Positions 1-6,078 of a stretch of 9,072 bases of DNA are shown piece after piece. Each line of letters starts with the position of its first letter. Position 1 is the stretch's first letter. The notes beneath the pieces are model-generated. The model did not search any database, was not told the DNA's origin, and saw only the letters and a program-made list of their open reading frames with translations. The stretch covers positions 1-9,072 of the forward strand of contig JALWNS010000526.1 of NCBI GenBank assembly GCA_027083655.1. Direction: 5' to 3'. Both the position numbers and the translations under genes were made by a program. The stretch is from Bacteroidales bacterium. GTDB lineage: Bacteria > Bacteroidota > Bacteroidia > Bacteroidales > S143-33.

Positions 1-107
1 AATTATTATGAATTAAAATCCATTCAATTACGGATCTAAAAATGTCATAAAAAAATATTTGGTCTGGATGTTGATAGCTTTATTGTGAACCCAAAAAACT
101 AACTACC

Positions 108-1058
108 ATGAAAAATTTAAAGGTTTTATTGCTCGGTGTTTTGATTTTACTTGGTGCTGCTGCTTGCAAGAACCCAACAACAGAGCAGGAAGCAACAACC
201 AAGGCCCCACAGCCAGTTGACTCACTGATGATGTCAAAGGATACTGTCGATGCCCGTCTGGCAGATATTATGAATGGTTATGTGATGTTAATGCGCCAGC
301 AGCTTCTGACTGATACTACAGTACTGAAGACCATTGCCCAGACACAGAATGTTATCCAGGATATTGAACAGAACAAGATTGACCAGGCAAAGAGTGATCT
401 TCAGAATCTTATTGGTAAATTGGAAGTATACTTAACAAAGAACCCACAATCAGCCCTTGTGCCTGTAGATGTTAGCTACCGTAGGATAGAGACAGTTGAC
501 AATATCGACACAGTACGTGCTCTTGCTAAGACTATTAAGAAAGCTGTAAATGATGGATACTATCAGGTAGCAAAAGATATGATCGGTTTAATGACAAGTG
601 AAATGGTTATTTCCACTGCATATATTCCAGTTGCAGGCTATCTCGAAGGATTGAAGTATGCTGCAGCTATGCTCGATGATGGTATGGTAGACCAGGCAAT
701 GGTATTAATGCAACAGACTTTGAGCTCTGTAGTAGTTACTACGGTAAGCATACCATTACCTGTATTAAAAGCACAGATTTACATTGATGAAGCTGCACGA
801 TTGTATGCAGTTAACCACGAGGATGTAGAACACGTGCTAAATCTTCTGGATAATGCAGATTATCAATTGCGTCTTGCCGAGGAAATGGGATATGGAAAAC
901 GAGACAAGGAATACAAAGACTTGTACAAAGCAATAAAGGAAATCAAACGTGCAGTTAAAGCCAAGGAAGAAAGTACAGAAAAATTCAACGCACTTAAAGA
1001 CGAGCTCAAGCAGTTCAAGGATCGCCTTTTCCCTGTTGTTAAAAAATCCGGTAAGTAA
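108..1058 (+). CDS. YfdX-family lipoprotein
   Basis: A 316-residue predicted lipoprotein. Residues 1-20 form a signal peptide (positive MKNLK start, hydrophobic stretch, then GAAAC), with Cys20 as the likely lipidated residue; a Ser/Thr/Gln-rich linker runs to about residue 45. Residues about 50-250 resemble the YfdX family (alpha-helical, periplasmic in enterobacteria, exact function unknown). Typical traits are helical hairpins ending in hydrophobic strings such as SSVVVTTVSIPLPVLKA. Residues 143-182 and 185-224 look like two copies of one unit with a 42-residue period (D149/D191, G150/G192, A155/A197, S164/S206, V167/V209, T170/T212, I173/I215, P174/P216). Residues about 255-305 are Lys/Glu-rich and probably coiled coil. 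The ATG is preceded by AACTAACTACC with no Shine-Dalgarno sequence. Upstream, TAGCTTTA (75-82) resembles a Bacteroidota -7 box, but no TTG sits at the right distance, so I do not call a promoter. The family call is from pattern memory and is fairly sure; the role is unknown. Confidence 0.8.
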   Translation: MKNLKVLLLGVLILLGAAACKNPTTEQEATTKAPQPVDSLMMSKDTVDARLADIMNGYVMLMRQQLLTDTTVLKTIAQTQNVIQDIEQNKIDQAKSDLQNLIGKLEVYLTKNPQSALVPVDVSYRRIETVDNIDTVRALAKTIKKAVNDGYYQVAKDMIGLMTSEMVISTAYIPVAGYLEGLKYAAAMLDDGMVDQAMVLMQQTLSSVVVTTVSIPLPVLKAQIYIDEAARLYAVNHEDVEHVLNLLDNADYQLRLAEEMGYGKRDKEYKDLYKAIKEIKRAVKAKEESTEKFNALKDELKQFKDRLFPVVKKSGK

Positions 1059-1085
1059 TAGTAAAAGGGAAATAGCAAGTAAATA

Positions 1086-1114
1086 AGTAAGGCGGCCCGC
1101 AGGGCCGCCTTACT
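1086..1114. terminator. GC-rich hairpin between convergent genes
   Basis: A perfect 13-bp inverted repeat (1086-1098 with 1102-1114) has a 3-base loop GCA and a very GC-rich core (GGCGGCCC/GGGCCGCC) in AT-rich surroundings. It lies 27 bases after the stop of the YfdX-like gene and 55 bases beyond the stop of the convergent prolyl oligopeptidase gene, so it probably ends transcription from both sides. No strong T run follows on the plus strand; on the minus strand a moderately T-rich stretch (TATTTACTT) follows, so it may work better for the peptidase transcript. Confidence 0.8.
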
Positions 1115-1169
1115 AGTATATAGTGCATAAGTCAGGGCAATTTATACCATCCCCATTTTTATATTTGGG

Positions 1170-3332
1170 TTATTCTTCAGCCTGCTTAGCAAGCTTAATG
1201 CTATGTTTGGGCGTAATGCCAATATTCCAGTAAGCAAATGAGTATATATCTGCCCATTCTTCGAGGATTTTTTCAGTAGGCTTGCCTGCGCCATGTCCTG
1301 CTTTTGTTTCTATTCTGATAAGCAGTGGGTTAGGATTATCTTTGCATTTTTCCTGCAATGTAGCAATGTACTTGAACGAATGGGCTGGAACGACACGGTC
1401 GTCATGATCTGCGGTCATAACCATAGTAGCGGGATAAACGCGTCCTTTTTCACAACGTATATTGTGCAAAGGAGAATAACTGTAGATGTATTCGAACATT
1501 TCCTTGCTCTCTGTAGGCAAGCCATAGTCCGAAGCCCAGGCACGCCCAATGGTGAATTTATAGTAACGTAGCATGTCCATAACACCTACTTGTGGGAAGG
1601 CTACTTTGAACAGATCAGGACGCATATTCATAACGGCTCCAACAAGTAAGCCACCATTAGAGCCTCCTTGGATTACAAGGTAATCAGGGCTGGTGTAATT
1701 TTCATTTATCAGGTATTCTGCCGCTGCGATAAAGTCGCGGAATACATTTTTCTTATGCAATTTCGTACCTGCCTTGTGCCATGCTTCTCCATATTCGCCA
1801 CCACCACGAATGTTGGCTACTGCAAAGATGCCGCCATTTTCCAACCATAGCATTCGTACTGAGCTAAAGCGTGGTGTAAGGCTAATGTTAAAACCTCCAT
1901 AGCCATAAAGCCATGTCGGGTTCTTGCCATTGAGTTTTATGCCTTTCTTGTGCACAATAAAGATTGGTACCTTTGTGCCATCAAAGCTAGTGTAGAATTT
2001 TTCTTCAGTGACGTAGTCGTCGAGGTTTATACCTTTTATCGTTGGCTCCCAATATTTTTCTAATTTCCCTGAAGCAATGTCATATTTGAAAATTGTGCCT
2101 GGATAGGTGTAAGAAGTGAGAGTGAGGAAGCCGAAATCCAGGTCCGGGCTGACAGACAAGCTTGCACTGCCAGGAGCAGGCAGGTCTAGATGATAAAGGT
2201 GTTTGCCATTAATATCGAAAATATCAATGTATGAGACTACGTCCTTGAGATAATGGGCAATAATTTTATCTTTGTCTGCAATAGCTACGCTACGTAATAC
2301 AAAATCTTTTTCGGGTAATATATCAACCCAGTTTACGATTTCAGGGCTTGAGGGATCAACCGCGATAAGCTTGTAATTAGGTGCATTGAAGTTGGTGATA
2401 AACAGTAGCTTGCCATCCACATAATCTACAAAACCAAAGTCGAATTCAAAATTTTTGTTAAGTTGTACAAATTCTGCATTAGGGTCTGCCAGGTCCTTGA
2501 AATAGATTCGATTTCCACTTGTGCCATGCCATTCTGAAATTATTAAATAATGGCCATCGTGGCTAATATCTACGCCAAAGCCATTTTGTGGTTCCTTAGG
2601 ATTTTCGAATATTAATTTGTCCTCAGTCTGTGGTGTACCTATTTTGTGGTAATAGACTTTTTGATTAAGGTTTTGTGTTGTTAGCTCTTTTCCTTTCTCT
2701 GGTTCAGGGTAGCGGCTGTAGAAAAATCCATCCTTATACCAAGTGATGCCTGAGAATTTTGCCCATTTGATTGTATCACCCAGATCTGTGCCTGTCTCAA
2801 TATTGCGTACATATATCTCCTGCCAGTCAGAACCCGAACGGCTAATAGCATAACCAAGGTATTTGCCATCGTCAGATACTGCTAGCGTGCTAAGGGCGAC
2901 AGTACCATCTGTTGAGAACTTGTTAGGGTCTAATAATTCGTGTGGTTCCTCCTCAAGAGAGTTTTGTACATATAGCACTGATTGATTCTGTAAACCATTA
3001 TTCAGAAAGAAAAAGAAACGGCCACCTTTGTACCAGGGGGCACTACGGCGCTCGTAGTTATAAAGCTGTTTTAACCTGACAAAAAGGTCATGCCTGTATG
3101 GAATCTGTGATAAATAGTTTTGTGTAAGTTCATTTTCTTGTTCAATCCACTTTTTCAGGTCTGGATCATTCTCGTTCTCCATCCAGCGGAACGGATCTTT
3201 GACTATAGTACCAAAGAAATTTGTTGAGCTATCTACTTTTTTGGCAGTAGGGTAGTTAAGCTTCATAGGCTCTTGTTTTGAACATGAAAAAAGAAAAAGC
3301 AATGGAAAAATAAAGATAATTATGCGTTTCAT
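1170..3332 (-). CDS. Prolyl oligopeptidase, S9A family, lipoprotein
   Basis: A 720-residue serine peptidase that should cut short peptides after proline. The N-terminus is a lipoprotein signal: MKR, a hydrophobic run, then LFSC with Cys17 lipidated, so it is probably anchored in the envelope facing the periplasm or outside. The S9A start signature DPFRWME follows at about residues 46-52; residues about 70-440 are the beta-propeller that gates the active site; the alpha/beta-hydrolase domain fills the rest. The catalytic machinery is complete: oxyanion Tyr478 (GYGGF), nucleophile Ser558 (GGSNGG), Asp644 with substrate-binding Arg646 (DHDDRV), and His680 (GHGAGK). The spacing matches pig prolyl oligopeptidase closely, and length is usual for the family plus a signal peptide. 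The ATG has no Shine-Dalgarno sequence (AAAATAACT before it). It starts 51 bases after the Rpn-like gene on the same strand, so co-transcription is possible; I see no convincing own promoter in that gap, only an 8-bp palindrome TGACGTCA (3362-3369). Confidence 0.96.
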   Translation of the reverse strand: MKRIIIFIFPLLFLFSCSKQEPMKLNYPTAKKVDSSTNFFGTIVKDPFRWMENENDPDLKKWIEQENELTQNYLSQIPYRHDLFVRLKQLYNYERRSAPWYKGGRFFFFLNNGLQNQSVLYVQNSLEEEPHELLDPNKFSTDGTVALSTLAVSDDGKYLGYAISRSGSDWQEIYVRNIETGTDLGDTIKWAKFSGITWYKDGFFYSRYPEPEKGKELTTQNLNQKVYYHKIGTPQTEDKLIFENPKEPQNGFGVDISHDGHYLIISEWHGTSGNRIYFKDLADPNAEFVQLNKNFEFDFGFVDYVDGKLLFITNFNAPNYKLIAVDPSSPEIVNWVDILPEKDFVLRSVAIADKDKIIAHYLKDVVSYIDIFDINGKHLYHLDLPAPGSASLSVSPDLDFGFLTLTSYTYPGTIFKYDIASGKLEKYWEPTIKGINLDDYVTEEKFYTSFDGTKVPIFIVHKKGIKLNGKNPTWLYGYGGFNISLTPRFSSVRMLWLENGGIFAVANIRGGGEYGEAWHKAGTKLHKKNVFRDFIAAAEYLINENYTSPDYLVIQGGSNGGLLVGAVMNMRPDLFKVAFPQVGVMDMLRYYKFTIGRAWASDYGLPTESKEMFEYIYSYSPLHNIRCEKGRVYPATMVMTADHDDRVVPAHSFKYIATLQEKCKDNPNPLLIRIETKAGHGAGKPTEKILEEWADIYSFAYWNIGITPKHSIKLAKQAEE

Positions 3333-3383
3333 AGTTATTTTGTTTTTGGATTTTACGTTTATGACGTCAAAAAGACCAGGTTG

Positions 3384-3824
3384 TTACTCTCCTACCAGGG
3401 AATAAACATTATGCTTGAGGTCAATGAATTCGAAAAAGAACTGGGGTGCACGTTCTGGCGAAGAATAAAGCTTCTTTAATGTTTCAGGTTCGAAGTCTTC
3501 CTGTCCATCATAGATCAATACAGGTATTATAGCAGGTAGAATCTCTTTTCCCTGCTTTGTAAAATACCAGGCCAGGTCATTGACTAGGTTAAATAATTTG
3601 TGGGCTATTAACCTGTCTGGAGAATTAATATAAACGAAGAGGAAAGCAAGCTCAGAATCCTGGTCTTGCAAAAATTGGCATACAAAGACTTGATAATGAT
3701 TTATACCTAGTTTATTTGCTAATGGTAAAACAACTTTTTCTTCTGTCAGGGTGTCTAGATTTAGATTTTCGGCCATGTGTCCTAGATAGGTTGTTATCAG
3801 TTGTTTGACAGTGTCTGTTGTCAT
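3384..3824 (-). CDS. Short Rpn/Transposase_31-like protein, probably catalytically dead
   Basis: A 146-residue protein that resembles the middle of the Rpn family (recombination-promoting nucleases, PD-(D/E)XK fold, also listed as Transposase_31). The recognisable parts are SPDRLIAHKL (residues 68-77), where the family usually has SSPDxLMxxRL, followed by LPAIIPVLIYDGQ (96-108), matching the family's LPxIIPIVLYxG. In active members the strand before SPD reads IEHQS and carries the catalytic Glu and Gln; here it reads VYINS, so both are replaced. The upstream catalytic Asp (in a DLLY-like segment) is also not visible. At 146 residues it is about half the usual length, with no room for the C-terminal region. 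The frame is intact, so it may be kept for binding or as an antagonist, or be a remnant that still reads through. It lies 11 bases downstream of the 182-residue gene, without a Shine-Dalgarno sequence, suggesting one transcript. The family match is a recollection of motifs, not a search. Confidence 0.7.
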   Translation of the reverse strand: MTTDTVKQLITTYLGHMAENLNLDTLTEEKVVLPLANKLGINHYQVFVCQFLQDQDSELAFLFVYINSPDRLIAHKLFNLVNDLAWYFTKQGKEILPAIIPVLIYDGQEDFEPETLKKLYSSPERAPQFFFEFIDLKHNVYSLVGE

Positions 3825-3835
3825 AGCTACTTTTT

Positions 3836-4384
3836 TTAAACTATACCTAACCTTTTCTTAAATGATTGAACTCTTGCTAATTCTTCTTGCTTGTCAAGTG
3901 CCAAGCTAGATTCAATTATCTGGTCCATAAAACGGCTAAAAGTTTTTGTCATTGACGTGTCTGCTTCAGGGGTTTTGTCAAATTTGAGCAGTAGTTTAAC
4001 AGCTTCGATAAAATCATCTTCATATTTTTCCATATTTTGCGATATAAATAGAAGCTCACAACCAATGCGCAGGTTAAATTCTTCGTTGAGCATCACACCT
4101 ACTGGTTCCGATGCAAAAGATAATAACTCTACAAGGTTGAGGTCTAGTGCATTTGCATCAATAGATTTAGCTATTTGATCCAGAATTTTAAGCTCTTTTT
4201 CATCCACTTTTTTATCTGCAGAAATGGCGAGGGCAGTAGGTACGTATGTTAGAAATATAAAAATTTGTGAATTAGACATCAAAAATTCTCTATCGTGCAT
4301 ATACTTATCCAGGTGTGAGCGAATTTGAGGATAGAGTTTTTGTACTTCTTCTATAGCTTCTTGGGTTATGGTAATGCTTTCCAT
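3836..4384 (-). CDS. Conserved-looking hypothetical protein with faint TerB-like motif
   Basis: I do not recognise this 182-residue protein. I place the start at the ATG at 4384 (MESITITQEAIEEV) because the 39 extra codons in the same frame up to 4501 encode a Cys/His/Asn-rich stretch with no structure and look like intergenic DNA. The protein is predicted soluble and mostly helical, with no signal peptide. Residues about 41-52 form a hydrophobic helix, followed by ISADKKVDEKELKILDQIA (54-72), whose Asp-x-x-Val-Asp-x-x-Glu pattern recalls the metal-binding turn of TerB-like (tellurite resistance B) helical domains; the rest does not obviously match. The C-terminus is basic (KKRLGIV). It heads a minus-strand cluster with the Rpn-like gene 11 bases downstream and the peptidase gene after that. 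No clear promoter motif was found upstream. The TerB link is weak and may be chance. Confidence 0.65.
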   Translation of the reverse strand: MESITITQEAIEEVQKLYPQIRSHLDKYMHDREFLMSNSQIFIFLTYVPTALAISADKKVDEKELKILDQIAKSIDANALDLNLVELLSFASEPVGVMLNEEFNLRIGCELLFISQNMEKYEDDFIEAVKLLLKFDKTPEADTSMTKTFSRFMDQIIESSLALDKQEELARVQSFKKRLGIV

Positions 4385-4693
4385 TAGTATAAAATTTTGA
4401 GTTTGGTTTAAATTTAGAAAAAAATCTATGCCTGCACAAGTATTAATTCTATGGTTTAAAGTCCGGCAGGAATGTTTTGGTGGATTTGGCATGTTTAGCA
4501 CAAAATACCTGAGTATTGGATTTTACAATGGAAATAATTTAGCCACCCATCTCACCAGAGTATTGTATTTAAATAAGGATTTATTAAAAAAGTGAAGGCG
4601 TAGCCTTCACTTTTACTATTTGTCATAAGGAGTTTTGATGTAAAACCAGATATTGTAATGGTAAACCGGTAAACATTCTACATGCTGCTAAAC
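4385..4693. other. Intergenic region between era and the 182-residue gene
   Basis: This is 309 bases without a supported gene. It holds the leader of the 182-residue gene at one end and the era terminator hairpin (4586-4614). I found no tRNA, no promoter matching TTG-N19-TAnnTTTG on the minus strand, and no convincing ORF. A short direct repeat of GGTAAAC (4660-4666 and 4668-4674) lies just after the era stop and is probably incidental. Confidence 0.6.
4586..4614 (-). terminator. Intrinsic terminator of era
   Basis: A perfect 12-bp inverted repeat (4588-4599 with 4603-4614) encloses a 3-base loop (GTA on the plus strand). Read on the minus strand it ends in six consecutive T (positions 4591 to 4586), the classic Rho-independent layout. 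It lies about 80 bases beyond the era stop codon and upstream of the next minus-strand gene, so it should separate era from the downstream cluster. Confidence 0.85.
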
Positions 4694-5752
4694 TTAAAGA
4701 TCATAACCAAACATTCTTAATTTGTGTACATCGTTCCTCCAGTTTTTTGAGACTTTGACATACAGTTCCAGATAGACTTTGCTACCGATAAACTCTTCTA
4801 TTTCTTGGCGTGATTTTATACCAAGCTGTTTTATTGCCTGTCCACCTTTGCCAATAATTATAGGTTTTTGTGATTCTTTGGCCACATAAATAGTAGCCCT
4901 TATGCGTGTAATATGGGGCAACTCTTTGAATTCTTCTATCCCTACTTCCACGCTATAAGGAACTTCTTGCCTGTATAATTCCAGGATATTCTTGCGGATT
5001 ATCTCTGCTACAAAGAAACGGACTGGACGGTCAGTAAGCTGGTCTTTCTCAAAGTATGGAGGCGAAAAAGGAAGTTTCTCTATAATCATCTTAAAGAGCT
5101 TGTCAAGATTAAACTTGTACAAAGCAGAGACAGGGATAATATCTGAATCTGGAAAGAGCTCTTCCAATTGTTCAATATGTGATTGCACTTTGGCCTGGTC
5201 TGCCAGGTCTATTTTATTGAGCACTACTATTTTGGGGGTGTTTTGGGCTATCCGTTTAATCTTTTCAATGTAGTCAATATTTTTGTCAATTTTTTCTGTT
5301 ATATCCGTGACATAAATTAATACATCTGCATCTTCGAGAGCAGTGTCAACATATTTGAGCATCGCTTGTTGTAGCTTATACGAAGGCTTTAGAATGCCTG
5401 GTGTATCTGAAAATATTATTTGAAATTTTTCACCATTGACAATACCAAAGATCCTGTGTCTTGTAGTTTGGGCTTTTGATGTTATAATCGATAGATTTTC
5501 CCCTATCATATTGTTCATGAGTGTTGACTTGCCAACATTAGGATTGCCAATTATATTGACAAAACCTGCTTTATGGTCTGGAGGATAATCTGCAATGGGT
5601 AGGGGAGAGGATTTTATAGCTTGAATAGCAGATCCAGGTGTTTCTTGACCTTCTGGATTGTTGTTATTTTCTTGATTATCAAGTGCCCCTTCTTTTTTAG
5701 TGTCCTCTGGGGAGTTGTTAGGATTGAGGTCTTTTTCATCGAGGTGTTCCAT
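4694..5752 (-). CDS. era: GTPase Era with an N-terminal extension
   Basis: Era is an essential GTPase that binds the 3' end of 16S rRNA and helps mature the 30S ribosomal subunit. All motifs are present in this 352-residue protein: G1 GNPNVGKST (69-77), G2 Thr around 96-97 (QTTRHR), G3 DTPG (116-119), G4 NKID (179-182), G5 VSAL (208-211), and a C-terminal KH RNA-binding domain with IIGKGGQAIKQLG (299-311). Era is usually about 295-300 residues; here the conserved part begins at about residue 61 (KAGFVNII) after a 60-residue acidic, Asn/Pro/Glu-rich, probably disordered tail. No other Met lies between residue 1 and the G1 motif, and the -7 box at 5780-5787 lies just upstream of the first ATG, so the long start is favoured. 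A non-ATG start nearer the domain cannot be excluded. It forms a single-gene unit with its own promoter motif and a terminator at 4586-4614. Confidence 0.97.
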   Translation of the reverse strand: MEHLDEKDLNPNNSPEDTKKEGALDNQENNNNPEGQETPGSAIQAIKSSPLPIADYPPDHKAGFVNIIGNPNVGKSTLMNNMIGENLSIITSKAQTTRHRIFGIVNGEKFQIIFSDTPGILKPSYKLQQAMLKYVDTALEDADVLIYVTDITEKIDKNIDYIEKIKRIAQNTPKIVVLNKIDLADQAKVQSHIEQLEELFPDSDIIPVSALYKFNLDKLFKMIIEKLPFSPPYFEKDQLTDRPVRFFVAEIIRKNILELYRQEVPYSVEVGIEEFKELPHITRIRATIYVAKESQKPIIIGKGGQAIKQLGIKSRQEIEEFIGSKVYLELYVKVSKNWRNDVHKLRMFGYDL

Positions 5753-5779
5753 AATCCATTTGATTTAGGTGTTTTACTG

Positions 5780-5787
5780 CAAAGATA
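5780..5787 (-). promoter_or_regulatory. -7 promoter box for era
   Basis: On the minus strand this reads TATCTTTG, an exact match to the Bacteroidota sigma-A -7 consensus TAnnTTTG, followed by CA as is common. The predicted transcript start is about 5775, giving a leader of roughly 23 bases before the era ATG. A matching -33 TTG at 19-20 bases is absent; the nearest TTG (5814-5816) is 26 bases away, so recognition may depend mainly on the -7 box. Confidence 0.6.
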
Positions 5788-6020
5788 AGTCAAAAAAATG
5801 TATGATTTCCTGACAAAAGTCGCTTTTTGAAAAATTAACGGCTATTAAATAGTCTGGCTACAATCTTCAATCTAAATATGGGGGTAATGGTTTGTCTTGA
5901 ATTTGTGGATTTGTGCCTGGTAACCAGTGCTGAAAAATGAATATAGTTGATTTCCCTTGATAAATTTTTATTAACTTGATTCTTTTACCACTTGGGGCTG
6001 TGCTATTTAACTTTTATTGA

Positions 6021-6051
6021 TTGAAAAAGTGGTTAAGATTTCACATCTTTG
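6021..6051 (+). promoter_or_regulatory. Bacteroidota-type promoter for dusB
   Basis: The -33 element TTG (6021-6023) is followed after 20 bases by CATCTTTG (6044-6051), matching TAnnTTTG at all but the first base. This is the spacing and form known for the primary sigma factor of Bacteroidota. The predicted transcript start is about 6056, some 22 bases before the TTG start codon of dusB. Confidence 0.65.
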
Positions 6052-6078
6052 CATACCAAATAAAAATCAACCAGACCA

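Larger units (their letters stand above)
5753..6078. other. Divergent promoter region between era and dusB
   Basis: This is 326 bases without a supported gene. The left edge holds the era promoter (5780-5787, minus) and the right edge the dusB promoter (6021-6051, plus), each giving a leader of only about 20-25 bases. The roughly 200 bases between them are AT-rich; I see no RNA gene, no riboswitch-like fold, and no convincing ORF. A short inverted repeat (ACCACTT 5987-5993, AAGTGGT 6027-6033) overlaps the dusB promoter but is of a size expected by chance. Confidence 0.6.

Noticed and set aside
59..88. Promoter for the YfdX-like gene (TTG 59-61, TAGCTTTA 75-82)
   Set aside because: The spacing is only 13 bases instead of about 19, and the alternative -7 at 81-88 (TATTGTGA) fits poorly.
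3362..3369. Perfect palindrome TGACGTCA between the Rpn-like and peptidase genes, as an operator
   Set aside because: Only 8 bp with no extension, and no second copy noticed in the other intergenic regions; not enough to call a binding site.
4385..4501. N-terminal extension of the 182-residue protein by 39 codons to an ATG at 4501
   Set aside because: The extra stretch is rich in Cys, His, Asn and Pro with no sign of a domain or signal peptide, and looks like translated intergenic DNA; the ATG at 4384 begins a regular helical protein.
4660..4674. Tandem direct repeat of GGTAAAC after era
   Set aside because: Two 7-base copies separated by one base, too short to support an attachment site or iteron.
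5987..6033. Inverted repeat ACCACTT/AAGTGGT spanning the dusB -33 element, as a possible operator
   Set aside because: A 7-bp repeat with 33 bases between arms is expected by chance in a region of this size, and the arms do not extend.
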